Assembly (NCBI GenBank): GCA_900110015.1
Contig: FOCD01000002.1
Coordinates: forward strand, 372,001-436,000
Reading direction: 5' to 3'
Origin: Terribacillus saccharophilus
Lineage (GTDB): Bacteria > Bacillota > Bacilli > Bacillales > Amphibacillaceae
Length of the DNA: 64,000 nucleotides
The notes under the pieces were generated by a model. It was not told where the DNA came from. It saw nothing but the letters and a program-made list of their open reading frames with translations, and made no database searches. The number at the start of each line of letters is the position of its first letter. Within the stretch, counting starts at the first letter, position 1. The translations under genes were made by a program, and so were the position numbers. This document shows, in pieces, positions 43,755 through 52,852 of this stretch.

Positions 43755-44230
43755 TAGATGGACCCCCCATAGACCGCTTTCGGATAAATTTGTTTCATCG
43801 TTTCCCATTGAACAATGAATAAATCAGCAATTGGATAGATCAGTTTTCCAGAAATGGTCGGTGAAGTGGACTTCGCAAAGCTCTCAATGAAAATGACGCG
43901 TTTCCCGAACAGTTTAGCGATATAGCACATCGGCACGGATGTATGTGCCCCCGTAGAGATGACGACATCTGGACGATGCTTCAGGAATAAGAAAATCGAT
44001 TTTATAATGTTATAGCTGAATTTGAATATATAGCGAAAAGGATAATTACGTGCTCCGTATACAAGGAAGCTCATTGGATGCTTGCCCTTCATTTGCTCCG
44101 TGATTTCGGATTTCTCTGTCACGATATGGTAGTCATATTCTTTGAATAGCGGCTCCAGCTGCAAAAGCTGTGTTAAATGTCCGCCAATGGAAGAGATCAG
44201 AAGCAACTTTTTCTTTTTCTTTTTCATCAC
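43751..44230 (-). CDS. PssD/Cps14F-like glycosyltransferase subunit (Alg14-type)
   Basis: A 159-residue membrane-associated acceptor subunit. After a Lys-rich start it has LLLISSIGGHLTQLLQL, the DVVISTGAHTSVPMCYIAKL motif and FIESFAKSTSPT, all typical of Alg14/PssD. It recruits the PssE subunit to the membrane. GTG 44230 has GGAG seven bases upstream; ATG 44227 is the alternative. The Lys run is coded by an AAAAAG repeat that could slip. Confidence 0.88.
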   Translation of the reverse strand: MMKKKKKKLLLISSIGGHLTQLLQLEPLFKEYDYHIVTEKSEITEQMKGKHPMSFLVYGARNYPFRYIFKFSYNIIKSIFLFLKHRPDVVISTGAHTSVPMCYIAKLFGKRVIFIESFAKSTSPTISGKLIYPIADLFIVQWETMKQIYPKAVYGGSIY

Positions 44231-44261
44231 AGATTCGCTCCATTTCAGTTAAGGTGAGATG

Positions 44262-45644
44262 CTATTGAAAGAACTTCTCCGGCTTCTGCTTGAGCAATCC
44301 ATACAGGAACCCGAGGAACAATGCCAGATAAAATCCAGATGCAGGTGACGAAAGAATATGGCCGGCTATAAATGCTGCACCAAGACCGATACAAGCTCCA
44401 ACACCACTGAACAAAGCTGTTCCGCTTACTGTCCGGAATCGCTGTCTGAATATGAATACCAGGATACTGCCGATGACGAACAGAAGTGGCAGTACAAGGA
44501 TCAATGTTCCGAGATACCCAAAACCGAAGAACCAATCCAGGATATCCATCTCGATGATTCTCGGTTCTGTTCCGGTGTAGTTTCCGCCAATTCCCATGCC
44601 GAAAACTTTCTGGATGACGGGTGCCCGTTCAAAGTAATAAAGTACGGTGCCAAAGAATTCTTCCCGGCCATTCAGTGCCATGAGCTGCCAAGAACTCCAC
44701 TGTCTAACACTTCCAGGAGGTGGAATGTCCCCACCCTCTTCCTCCGGTAATGGCGGAGCTTCTGCTTGTTCCTGCTGTTGTGCCGCCTTTTCATTTGCCA
44801 TATCTACCGACAACCCGAGATTATTACCTATTGGCATTTCAGGAGAGACGAAGACGGTCACTGCTAACAGAACTAGTACGACACCTGCTTGAATGAAGTT
44901 ATTGCGTTTGATTATTGCTTGTATGAGAAGCAATAGGAAGGCAATCCCTAATACAAGCAAAGCTGCTCCAAATGCGACTTTCGTTCCGATTGTCAGCATC
45001 GCCCATATCATGACGGCTATAAGTGCTGTACAAATAATTTGTGCCACAAGGCCCTTCTTTATGAACAGATAGTAGATAATCGCTCCGCAGAAACCCATAC
45101 CTAAAATGGCACTGATTTCATTACCAGAAAAGAACCAGCCAGAATGACCTTGCTTTGCCAAGTAATCGTAGCTCCTCTTCCCTGTACCCGTCAGTTCGGC
45201 AATAAGCATCACGACACTGACAACACTTGTGTTAATAAATAGATATTTCGGTACAATCACTTTCCATTCCCTATTTTCTCCGATATGACGGAAAATCATC
45301 ACATAGACGAGTAAAGCAGTGATAAAGAAGAATGTCTTCAGAATGAATGTCAATTCGCCTGCCGCTGAAACGGGATCCTTCCAAATCATATTGACACTGA
45401 AGTTGATGGCAAAATAGACAGCCAGCACTAGCATGTAAATGAAAGTATTTCTGCTCCAGCGTCGATCAGGGTAGCTAAGCATGTACAATACTCCTATCGG
45501 AATTACAAGGAGTCGAATTGGATTGGAAATCGGTATCGAGAAGTACGACAGCAGATCGAGAAACGGCTGAGCCAAAATGAAGAAAATGAAAAGCTTTTCG
45601 AATATATGATTATTGTCTTTGAGTTTTTGTGTCAGGGCTTGCAA
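44262..45644 (-). CDS. O-antigen ligase/Wzy-like polysaccharide polymerase
   Basis: A 460-residue polytopic protein with about 12 helices and one large extracytoplasmic loop (about residues 280-350, containing the PPLPEEEGGD stretch and NGREEFFGTVLYYFERAP), the topology of Wzy/WaaL enzymes. It would polymerise lipid-linked repeat units outside the membrane. TTG 45644 has AGGAGG eight bases upstream. It sits between the flippase and PssD/E genes in one minus-strand operon. Confidence 0.82.
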   Translation of the reverse strand: MQALTQKLKDNNHIFEKLFIFFILAQPFLDLLSYFSIPISNPIRLLVIPIGVLYMLSYPDRRWSRNTFIYMLVLAVYFAINFSVNMIWKDPVSAAGELTFILKTFFFITALLVYVMIFRHIGENREWKVIVPKYLFINTSVVSVVMLIAELTGTGKRSYDYLAKQGHSGWFFSGNEISAILGMGFCGAIIYYLFIKKGLVAQIICTALIAVMIWAMLTIGTKVAFGAALLVLGIAFLLLLIQAIIKRNNFIQAGVVLVLLAVTVFVSPEMPIGNNLGLSVDMANEKAAQQQEQAEAPPLPEEEGGDIPPPGSVRQWSSWQLMALNGREEFFGTVLYYFERAPVIQKVFGMGIGGNYTGTEPRIIEMDILDWFFGFGYLGTLILVLPLLFVIGSILVFIFRQRFRTVSGTALFSGVGACIGLGAAFIAGHILSSPASGFYLALFLGFLYGLLKQKPEKFFQ

Positions 45645-45676
45645 ATGAATGTCCTCCTTCGTGCCACTCTTGCCAA

Positions 45677-47188
45677 TTACTTAGCAGTGGAGCCGCCTCT
45701 TCCCAATAGTATGTAGAATGATTTGATTTTCATCAGGAATACGCAGATCAGAAATACGATGACACCAGCTGCTGAACAGATTAGAATCGTCAGGATAGGC
45801 TGTACATCGCTCAAAGTCCCTTTAATCAAAAGGACAGCGATTCCCATGATGAGTACACTCGCAGTTGTCTTGGCCACATCCGCTAGCATCCCTTTAATAG
45901 GTATTCCACCCGTGAGCTTCCGGAATATTAGGAAGCAAGATACTGCATAGATTAAACCAGTCACAGATGAAGAAAGCGGGATACCGATGAAACCGAAGCT
46001 TTCTGTAAATATGTAGTTTAGCAAGAGCTTCAAACCGATAGATAGGAACCCGAGCCGCATCATATAATGTCCCTTTTCCATCGTATAAAAACCATTATTA
46101 ACGATGATGACCAAGCTGTAGAACAAGATGGTTCCGAAGTAATAATAAGCTGCGATGCTCGTTTGTTCTGCATGCTGTGCTGTGAATTCTCCGTTTACAA
46201 AAAGCAGGGTGATAATCTCTGGCATCAGCAGCATCATACCGGTCAGAACCGGCAGCAAGACGAAATACATAATCTGCAGACCACGTGTCATATTCTCCTT
46301 AAAACCTTTCATGTCATGCTTTGCATAAGCAGCAGCAAGCATTGGGAATACGATTGTACCGACGGTGACGCCGATAATATTCTGCGGGAATTGCGTTAAG
46401 TTCTTTGCGATATTTAAATATGTAGCAAAGCTTTTGCCAAGCATATTCGCAAATGATGTATCAATCATCAAGGTAATTTGGCCGATCATCGCCGTAAGCG
46501 CCACCGGAATGAAGATATGATAAAAGCGCTTGTTTTCTTCCCAATTTATTTTGCCTTTTAAGGTAAGCGTCCGCTTAGGCAGCAGAAGCAAAAGCTTGAA
46601 GAGCAAGCTTAGGATTACGCCTGCCAAGTTACCGAATGCGAAAGCATAGGCACCTATATCATCAGCGAAGAGCAAGGCACTTCCTATTGTTCCTAAGAGT
46701 ACGATTGCTTGTGCCAATACTGATAAATAGTATTTGTTCTCTGCATCGAAGTAAGCTTCCAGCACCGCATTGACGCCGACAAATAATAATGATGAAAGGA
46801 AAATGATCGTCATGATTGTTGCCATTTGCGCTGAATCACCTGTTAAATTCGGAAACAACAGACGAATGTATATCGGCGCGATAAAGATGAAAACAACTGA
46901 GATCAGAAAACTGAACAGCAGCGTCCCTTTCCATACATCCTGCAGATGCGTAAGCCCTCTGCTCTTTTCTTTGTATTTGATATAACTTGGAACGAATGCA
47001 CTCTTCATCCCTGTTGTCAGGAACAAGATGAACATATTCGGCAATGCGAATGCCGCGTAGTATGCGTCCGATTCACTGCCGGCTCCGAAATAATTGGTTA
47101 TTAGCATATCCCGGATCAACCCTGATACCTTTAGCACGAGGGTCACGAACAGCAGCAGTAAACTGGCAATGCGAAGTTTCGACTTCAT
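45677..47188 (-). CDS. MurJ/Wzx-like lipid-linked oligosaccharide flippase
   Basis: A 503-residue MOP-superfamily protein with about 14 helices. It opens with GLIRDMLITNYFGAGSESDAYYAAFALPN (landmarks GLIRD, FG--SESDAYYAA), as in the MurJ/MviN group. In this context, ahead of a Wzy-like polymerase and a split glycosyltransferase, it more likely flips a polysaccharide repeat unit than lipid II, but sequence cannot decide. The ATG has AGAGAGGT upstream and heads the operon. Confidence 0.85.
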   Translation of the reverse strand: MKSKLRIASLLLLFVTLVLKVSGLIRDMLITNYFGAGSESDAYYAAFALPNMFILFLTTGMKSAFVPSYIKYKEKSRGLTHLQDVWKGTLLFSFLISVVFIFIAPIYIRLLFPNLTGDSAQMATIMTIIFLSSLLFVGVNAVLEAYFDAENKYYLSVLAQAIVLLGTIGSALLFADDIGAYAFAFGNLAGVILSLLFKLLLLLPKRTLTLKGKINWEENKRFYHIFIPVALTAMIGQITLMIDTSFANMLGKSFATYLNIAKNLTQFPQNIIGVTVGTIVFPMLAAAYAKHDMKGFKENMTRGLQIMYFVLLPVLTGMMLLMPEIITLLFVNGEFTAQHAEQTSIAAYYYFGTILFYSLVIIVNNGFYTMEKGHYMMRLGFLSIGLKLLLNYIFTESFGFIGIPLSSSVTGLIYAVSCFLIFRKLTGGIPIKGMLADVAKTTASVLIMGIAVLLIKGTLSDVQPILTILICSAAGVIVFLICVFLMKIKSFYILLGRGGSTAK

Positions 47189-47480
47189 GATAGGACCTCT
47201 CTCTATATGCCCATGCTCACAAAGCTCATGGGATGCGTATTGCTGGCTAAATTATAAGACTGAATAGAAAGGCGTTTCAAGGCAATTTACAGTAACTTAA
47301 CGTACTGCATAGCATGTAACACGCCCTCACCCCTTCCAGTAACTGGGCTGGGGCATAACTTTACAAAATATTCGTATATTCATACTATTTACAATTACTT
47401 CACCATTGGTTAACAGTTGCACAATAATCCTTTGCTAGACTTGGTTCGACATATCCTAGAAAAGGAATGGAGTGTACGTA

Positions 47481-48449
47481 TTGAAAATAGCTGTATTGAT
47501 TCCATGCTACAACGAAGAACAAACAATCGGTGATGTTATCGATGCTTTCCGGAACCAGCTGCCAAATGCAGATATCTATGTGTTTGACAATAACTCAAAA
47601 GATAAGACGAGTGAGGTTGCAAGGAGACATGGCGCAATTGTTCGTCACGAATACCAACAAGGCAAAGGACATGTTGTCCGTTCTATGTTCCGCAATATCG
47701 AAGCGGATTGTTATGTAATGGTCGATGGGGATAATACATATCCTGCTGAATTCGTGCATGATCTCATTGCACCGATTCAGGAAGGCAGAGCCAATATGGT
47801 CATCGGTGATCGTCTGTCGAATGGCACATATGTAAAAGAGAATAAACGCAAGTTCCATAACCTTGGGAATACGATGGTGAAGAACTGCATCAACTTCCTA
47901 TATAAAAAGAAGCTTAGCGATATTATGACTGGCTATCGTGCCTTTGACCGTCTTTTTGTCAAGACAATGCCAATCATGAGTCCCGGTTTCGAGATCGAGA
48001 CCGAAATGTCCATCCATGCACTCGATAAGCGACTTGCAATCGTCGAAGTACCTATCGATTATCGGGACCGTCCGGAAGGAAGCTATTCAAAATTGAATAC
48101 GTTGGCTGACGGCCGCAAAGTGCTATATAAGATTTTCACCCTGTTTAAGGAATATAAACCGATGCTCTTTTTCACAGCCTGGTCCGTTCTGTTTCTTATA
48201 CTCGGATTAGCTGTTGGTGTTCCGGTCATTGCTGAATATTTCGCGACCGAGTTCATTACACGTGTCCCTTCTGCCATTCTCGCTGTTGGATTGGTAGTCC
48301 TGTCGGTGCTAAGCTTCGCTTGCGGCGCAATATTAGATACCGTCGCTTCCAATCAACGCAAACAATACGAATTAGAATTGAACCGGATTCAGGCAGATAA
48401 CAAACCAAGACCTGTTCAAGGTATGACCAGAACTGGAGGCTCCATGTAA
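47481..48449 (+). CDS. GT2 polyprenyl-phosphate glycosyltransferase (DPM1/GtrB-like)
   Basis: A 322-residue enzyme with an N-terminal GT2 domain (KIAVLIPCYNEEQTIGD, VFDNNSKDKT, MVDGDNTYPAE, SDIMTGYRAFDRLF, with a final YRDRPEGSYSKLNT motif) and two C-terminal helices, as in GtrB/CsbB. It makes a polyprenyl-phosphate sugar. TTG 47481 has GGAG eight bases upstream and gives the family N-terminus; GTG 47472 is an alternative. Its stop overlaps the next start by one base. The 292-base gap upstream, to the divergent MurJ-like gene, shows AT-rich promoter-like sequence but no box I would defend. Confidence 0.88.
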   Translation: MKIAVLIPCYNEEQTIGDVIDAFRNQLPNADIYVFDNNSKDKTSEVARRHGAIVRHEYQQGKGHVVRSMFRNIEADCYVMVDGDNTYPAEFVHDLIAPIQEGRANMVIGDRLSNGTYVKENKRKFHNLGNTMVKNCINFLYKKKLSDIMTGYRAFDRLFVKTMPIMSPGFEIETEMSIHALDKRLAIVEVPIDYRDRPEGSYSKLNTLADGRKVLYKIFTLFKEYKPMLFFTAWSVLFLILGLAVGVPVIAEYFATEFITRVPSAILAVGLVVLSVLSFACGAILDTVASNQRKQYELELNRIQADNKPRPVQGMTRTGGSM

Positions 48450-50191
48450 TGACGCGCGTTCGAAACCTTTTGATCAGTGTGGCTGCAGGTCTTGCAGCCA
48501 CTATTTCTGTATTAGCTATTATGCAAGCAAGGCAGGATACGTCGCTTTTGAAATATGCTGCCCTTTCTGTTATTAGTATTTGTTTCTTTTATGCTTTTCT
48601 AAAGCTTAGAAAACAAATTCTCCAATCTGTTCTGGAGAAACGCTACATAACTGTAGGCATCATTTTGCTATCAGTTTATACGCTGATCAGTTTAATTGAC
48701 TGGCCGCTGTTCATCAATCGTCCTTGGTATGAGACCGTGCTTGTGGATCTTATTTCACTCGCTACGATCTTCTGCTTCTTTTCCTTCATTGCATTTATCT
48801 TGCTGCGTTCTGGATATATGTGGCAGAAAACAACAGTAAGCAAGTGGCAGATCCTGTGGTATATGCTACCGATGATCTTCGTCTGGATGTTCTACTTGCT
48901 CGCTTTCTTCCCGGGGAATATGAGTCCCGATTCTTTGAACCATTGGCGACAGGTAGAGAACATGGAATTCAATAACTGGCATCCATTCGCTTACACAATG
49001 GTTATCTTAGTATTGACAATGATTTGGGATTCTCCTGCTATCATCGTCATATTCCAGATTCTGCTCATGTCGTTTGTATATTCTTATGGAATCTATTCCT
49101 TCCGCCAGTATGGACTTGGAAAAGGTATTGCTTGGATTGCGGCTCTTCTATGGGCAGTGCTGCCGGTCAACGGCATTTTCTCCACTATTCTTTGGAAAGA
49201 TGTTGTTTATAGCACCTTCATCGTCTTTTTGACACTGTTTGTTATGAAAACAGTGCTGCAGGAAGGGAAAAACTTGCGGACTTGGAGTGGCATTGCAACA
49301 TTTACGATCGTGCTTCTCGGCATTGCGTTCTTCCGTAATAACGGATTGCCAATCGCTATCTTAACGGCCATTGGCATGCTCATTGCTTATCGACGATACT
49401 GGAAACAGCTGCTCACACCGCTCGTGCTGGTGTCCGCGCTTTATATTGTCGTCACCGGACCAGTATTTACGGCTTATAACATCCAATCAGCCAATCCTAA
49501 TGAATCAATGAGTATTCCGACGCAGCAGATCGCCGCTGTCGTTTCCCAGGATGGAGAGTTGACAGAAGAGCAGCTCACTTATTTGGACTCTATCCTGCCG
49601 ATTGATGACTGGGATGCATATAATCCATATCTAACAGATCGAATCAAGTTCCATGATAATTTTAAGGATGATGTTATTGTGGCGGATATGGGTAAGTACA
49701 TATCGGTCTGGTTCGAGATTGTGAAGCAAAATCCTGCTATCGTTGTAGAGGCATATTTGAAGCAAACTTCTCTTATTTGGCAAATTAACAAGCCTATTGA
49801 TGGCTATACAAACCCTTATACAATCGATGTAGATCCAAACAGCATGGGCTTGGAAACAAAGCCTGTGAGTCAAACATTGTATGATGTAATAGAATATGGA
49901 CTGGAAACATCCCGTTACCATACCGAAGAGCTCTTCTGGCGTCCAGTTGTGTTCAGCATTCTCATCGTCCTGTTTAGCTTGATAGCTTCCCGTAAACTCG
50001 GGGCAATTGCATGGCTGCCAATTTTGCCTGTCCTGCTCAATACAGGGACGATGTTTGTCGGGCTGCCGGCTCAGGATTATCGCTATCAAGTCAGCAACTG
50101 CATGGTGAGTATCTTCTTCCTTCTCTTTGCTTGTTTGTACAAGAAAGGAAAGGAGCCAACACATGGAGAACACGCAAACTCAACACAATAG
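48449..50191 (+). CDS. DUF6020 family membrane protein, GT-C-like
   Basis: A 580-residue protein with about 12 helices and two soluble parts. An early extracytoplasmic FFPGNMSPDSLNHWRQ motif holds acidic residues as in GT-C enzymes, and the YTDIQS-like loop region (about 350-480) is extracytoplasmic. It fits the DUF6020 family, which I infer to be polyprenyl-phosphate-sugar-dependent glycosyltransferases from this context. It follows the GtrB-like gene with one base overlap and precedes two EamA/SMR subunits. Confidence 0.75.
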   Translation: MTRVRNLLISVAAGLAATISVLAIMQARQDTSLLKYAALSVISICFFYAFLKLRKQILQSVLEKRYITVGIILLSVYTLISLIDWPLFINRPWYETVLVDLISLATIFCFFSFIAFILLRSGYMWQKTTVSKWQILWYMLPMIFVWMFYLLAFFPGNMSPDSLNHWRQVENMEFNNWHPFAYTMVILVLTMIWDSPAIIVIFQILLMSFVYSYGIYSFRQYGLGKGIAWIAALLWAVLPVNGIFSTILWKDVVYSTFIVFLTLFVMKTVLQEGKNLRTWSGIATFTIVLLGIAFFRNNGLPIAILTAIGMLIAYRRYWKQLLTPLVLVSALYIVVTGPVFTAYNIQSANPNESMSIPTQQIAAVVSQDGELTEEQLTYLDSILPIDDWDAYNPYLTDRIKFHDNFKDDVIVADMGKYISVWFEIVKQNPAIVVEAYLKQTSLIWQINKPIDGYTNPYTIDVDPNSMGLETKPVSQTLYDVIEYGLETSRYHTEELFWRPVVFSILIVLFSLIASRKLGAIAWLPILPVLLNTGTMFVGLPAQDYRYQVSNCMVSIFFLLFACLYKKGKEPTHGEHANSTQ

Positions 50192-50519
50192 TCATAGCAA
50201 GCAAAAGCTCGGTATAGCTTTAATCTTATTATCAGCAGTATGCACAAGTGTCGGACAGTTGTTATGGAAAATTGCAGATGGGGAAATCAATATTCCCCTC
50301 CTGATCGGCTGTGCCTGTTATGGCGCAGGAGCAGTTACAATGATGATTGCATTTCGTTTCGGGAAGCTTAGCGTACTTCATCCAATGCTGAGCCTTGGTT
50401 ATGTTTTTGCATTAGTGATGGGCTCCATCTTCTTGGATGAGCATATTTCTGCCATGCATATTATCGGGACTGCGTTAATTATAGTTGGGGCAATCCTAAT
50501 TGGAGGTGGGAAGAATTAG
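50163..50519 (+). CDS. EamA/SMR-like four-helix membrane subunit 1
   Basis: A 118-residue protein with a polar N-terminus and four helices (LGIALILLSAVCTSVGQLLWK onward; landmarks CTSVGQ, SVLHPMLSLGYV, LDEHIS). The pattern is that of ArnE/ArnF-type half-size EamA proteins, which flip polyprenyl-phosphate sugars as heterodimers. ATG 50163 has AAAGGAG upstream, inside the previous gene. The next subunit overlaps it by about 20 bases. Confidence 0.82.
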   Translation: MENTQTQHNSHSKQKLGIALILLSAVCTSVGQLLWKIADGEINIPLLIGCACYGAGAVTMMIAFRFGKLSVLHPMLSLGYVFALVMGSIFLDEHISAMHIIGTALIIVGAILIGGGKN

Positions 50520-50826
50520 CTGGATATTGTTAGTTTCCTGTACGATGCTTGGAGCTGGCGGTGGATTCTTCTTCAAGCGAGCGAGTGATCCATCAACGCA
50601 TACATATCGTACGCTTCTATTTGGTCTCACTTGTTATGGATCCGCTGCACTGATCAACATCTATGTGCTTACATTGCTACCTTATTCCGTCGTCTTTCCA
50701 CTGACAGCCATTACCTATGTGTGGACACTTGTGCTGTCATATTACTTTTTAAAAGAACACATTCACCTGCGGAAAATATTCGGTGTCGGCCTGCTTGTCG
50801 CCGGCGCTGCCTGTCTGGTGCTATGA
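50500..50826 (+). CDS. EamA/SMR-like four-helix membrane subunit 2
   Basis: About 103-108 residues with four helices (WILLVSCTMLGAGGGFFFKRAS, then LPYSVVFPLTAITYVWTLVLS and LKEHIHLRKI as landmarks). It pairs with the preceding subunit. The start is unclear: there is no ATG. TTG 50500 and GTG 50506 are in frame but lie on top of the only strong ribosome site (GGAGGTGG, 50502-50509), whereas ATT 50515 is correctly spaced from it. Confidence 0.78.
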   Translation: MEVGRISWILLVSCTMLGAGGGFFFKRASDPSTHTYRTLLFGLTCYGSAALINIYVLTLLPYSVVFPLTAITYVWTLVLSYYFLKEHIHLRKIFGVGLLVAGAACLVL

Positions 50827-50868
50827 AAAAACGACTCCCGCTTTAATTCTGGGAGTCGTTTTCCTTTT
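50826..50868. terminator. Bidirectional terminator (glycosylation operon / TetR)
   Basis: Stem AAAACGACTCCC against GGGAGTCGTTTT, T-rich on both sides. It overlaps the end of the TetR gene. Confidence 0.88.
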
Positions 50869-51457
50869 GTACAGTTGTATTGATTAGTCTATATGGACGT
50901 ACCCGAACTAATTCTGTAAATTGTTCCGAAAGATGCAAGGTGGAAAATTTGAAATTCGAGTCTGCCCAGCGCATGATAAAGCCGACAGTAGCTGCCATTT
51001 GAAAGTGAATCATCAGGTCATAATCAACCGGAATCCTTGGAGTCTCTGTCTCCATATAAAAATCACCAGATAAGCATTCGACGAATACTTGCAGCATCTT
51101 GTCGGCTATGTCAGGATAAAGAATTCGCAGCGCCTGTAATACACGTCTTTCCTCATAGATATGCGTGAATATGCGCATCGTAGACGGAGCCTGCTCCTGT
51201 AAATCGACAAAAGCACTTTCCTTATAAGGTTCTAACAATGCAATGGAAATGCCATCCAGGAAATCAGTAAGGATACTTTGCTTCAAGCTCTCCTTATCGG
51301 CAAAATGCTTATAGAAGGTGCCCCGGTTATAATCAGCTTTATCGGCTATTTGCTGGATGCTGATCCGCTTATCTTCTTCCTCCAGAATCAAATCGATATA
51401 TGCCTGTTTAAGTGCTTTCACACTTCTTTTGCTACGTCGGTCCGTTCTTAATTTCAT
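50843..51457 (-). CDS. TetR/AcrR family transcriptional regulator
   Basis: A 204-residue repressor. The N-terminal HTH is clear: ISIQQIADKADYNRGTFYKHFADKESL. The C-terminal ligand-binding part resembles the group with a TetR_C_7-like end. ATG 51457 has AAAGGCGG eight bases upstream; two in-frame TTGs are further out. It is divergent from the SDR gene and has a promoter with an operator-like dyad. Confidence 0.9.
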   Translation of the reverse strand: MKLRTDRRSKRSVKALKQAYIDLILEEEDKRISIQQIADKADYNRGTFYKHFADKESLKQSILTDFLDGISIALLEPYKESAFVDLQEQAPSTMRIFTHIYEERRVLQALRILYPDIADKMLQVFVECLSGDFYMETETPRIPVDYDLMIHFQMAATVGFIMRWADSNFKFSTLHLSEQFTELVRVRPYRLINTTVQKENDSQN

Positions 51458-51523
51458 CAACAAAACCGCCTTTTTTGTTTATTAATAGCATCTATTTTAC
51501 AATCTTTTAATCTATTTGTTGAA

Positions 51524-51569
51524 TAGGTTACATTACCTAGATTATTGAGCATTGTTACCTAGTTGTCAA
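51524..51569 (-). promoter_or_regulatory. tetR promoter with operator-like dyad
   Basis: Minus-strand TTGACA (51564-51569) and AATAAT (51541-51546) are 17 bases apart. TAGGT-TACATT-ACCTA (51524-51539) overlaps the transcription start, and a second ACCTAG half site lies in the spacer near 51557. Confidence 0.65.
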
Positions 51570-51647
51570 TGCGCTAAGATTACTATGACATAACCTTCTC
51601 AAAATCTTCAGCTAATATCTTCTACATACAATAAGGGGGCTCGCACA

Positions 51648-52418
51648 GTGAAAGAATTCCAAGGACAGGTCGTATTGATCACTGGTGCTGCCGGCGGAAT
51701 CGGGTCAGCTGCAGCCAAAGCTTTTGCAGAAGCAGGCGCCAAGCTTGCTTTGATCGACCTTTCAGAAACGGCATTGGAAAGGACTGCGGCAGATATTGAT
51801 ACAGAAAAGATTCTGCTTCCTGCAGACGTTACGAACGAAGCAGAGGTAGAACAATTTGTTGAAAAGACACTGCAACGATTTGGAAGAATCGATGTGTTTA
51901 TCAATCAGGCAGGGTTGAGTGGTGATTTTGTTCCGATTACAGAACAAACTGCTGCGAGCTTAGAGGAAGTACTTCAGGTGAATGTTGTCGGGGCTTTTCT
52001 CGGTTTAAAGCATGTTTTACGTGCCATGATTAAGCAAAAAAGCGGCGTGGTTGTGAATACTGCATGCAGCGGCAGCCTACTGGGCGGGCCCGGTATGAGC
52101 ACGTACGTCGCCTCCAAGCACGCTATGCTCGGTCTTAATAAGACAGCAGCATTGGAAGTTGCAGATTACGGTATAAGGGTAAATGCGATTTGCCCATCAG
52201 CTTTGGATACTGAATGGATGGAAGCTGTCGAAACAAAAGCAGCTAAAGGGAATGAGTATGCGGCCCGCCGAGGCTTTGAAGCGAGTGTGCCTATGAATCG
52301 GTATGGAGAAGTCGAAGAGGTAACTGGATTGATGCTCTTCCTTGCTTCTAATCGCTCCAGCTTCATCAACGGTTCTTATTACCGAGTCGATGGAGGACAA
52401 GGCACAACCTCTGTATAA
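51648..52418 (+). CDS. Short-chain dehydrogenase/reductase
   Basis: A 256-residue NAD(P)-dependent classical SDR. The cofactor loop TGAAGGIG is at residues 12-19, NQAG near 86-89, and the catalytic Tyr153/Lys157 in YVASK, with the Ser of the triad in the ACSGS strand. The Asp37 after the second strand (LIDLS) favours NAD. The GTG start has AGGGGG eight bases upstream. It is divergent from the TetR gene, which probably controls it. The substrate is unknown. Confidence 0.9.
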   Translation: MKEFQGQVVLITGAAGGIGSAAAKAFAEAGAKLALIDLSETALERTAADIDTEKILLPADVTNEAEVEQFVEKTLQRFGRIDVFINQAGLSGDFVPITEQTAASLEEVLQVNVVGAFLGLKHVLRAMIKQKSGVVVNTACSGSLLGGPGMSTYVASKHAMLGLNKTAALEVADYGIRVNAICPSALDTEWMEAVETKAAKGNEYAARRGFEASVPMNRYGEVEEVTGLMLFLASNRSSFINGSYYRVDGGQGTTSV

Positions 52419-52424
52419 AAAAAG

Positions 52425-52462
52425 AAAGACGAGCGACAGTTCCTGTCCGCTGCGTCTTTTTT
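52425..52462. terminator. Bidirectional terminator (SDR / AbrB-like)
   Basis: A long imperfect stem AAAGACGAGCGACAG against CTGTCCGCTGCGTCTTT, T run on the plus side. Confidence 0.8.
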
Positions 52463-52739
52463 AATTGGAATCAAGTTCTTCTTTTAGTTTGTCAAAGAGG
52501 ATGCGGGCACCTTCCGGACTTAAATACAGATTGTCTGCATATTGCTTGTTTTCCGGCGTGATTTCTCCCGTTATGGCACAAGTAAAACCAGGCTGATACT
52601 TTCGGAAGATGATCTTGTCACCTTCGACAAAAATTTCCACAGGATCTTTTTCTTCTATGCCGAACTCTCTTCTAATTTCTTTCGGCACGACAACACGCCC
52701 AAGATGATCGACACGCCTCGTAATCCCGGTACTCTTCAT
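52461..52739 (-). CDS. AbrB/Abh family transition-state regulator
   Basis: A 92-residue swapped-hairpin DNA-binding protein. The N-terminal domain (KSTGITRRVDHLGRVVVPKEI, landmarks RRVDHLGRVV and EIRREF) is nearly that of AbrB and Abh, and the C-terminal multimerisation half (TCAITGEITPENKQYAD, LSPEGA) is slightly closer to Abh. These proteins repress post-exponential genes, including wall and exopolysaccharide functions. AAAGGAGG precedes the ATG; a terminator ends the gene. Confidence 0.92.
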   Translation of the reverse strand: MKSTGITRRVDHLGRVVVPKEIRREFGIEEKDPVEIFVEGDKIIFRKYQPGFTCAITGEITPENKQYADNLYLSPEGARILFDKLKEELDSN

Positions 52740-52810
52740 GAAAACGCCTCCTTTACTGTGATGTTAACACTATACTATATATTTCTAATTATTGAAAATA
52801 TTATTGTCGT

Positions 52811-52843
52811 AAAAAAGAGCACAAACACTAATTATGTTTGTGC
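52811..52843 (-). terminator. Terminator of the cell-wall-binding transglycosylase gene
   Basis: Minus-strand stem GCACAAAC against GTTTGTGC, then TCTTTTTT. Confidence 0.86.
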
Positions 52844-52852
52844 CTCCTTTTT

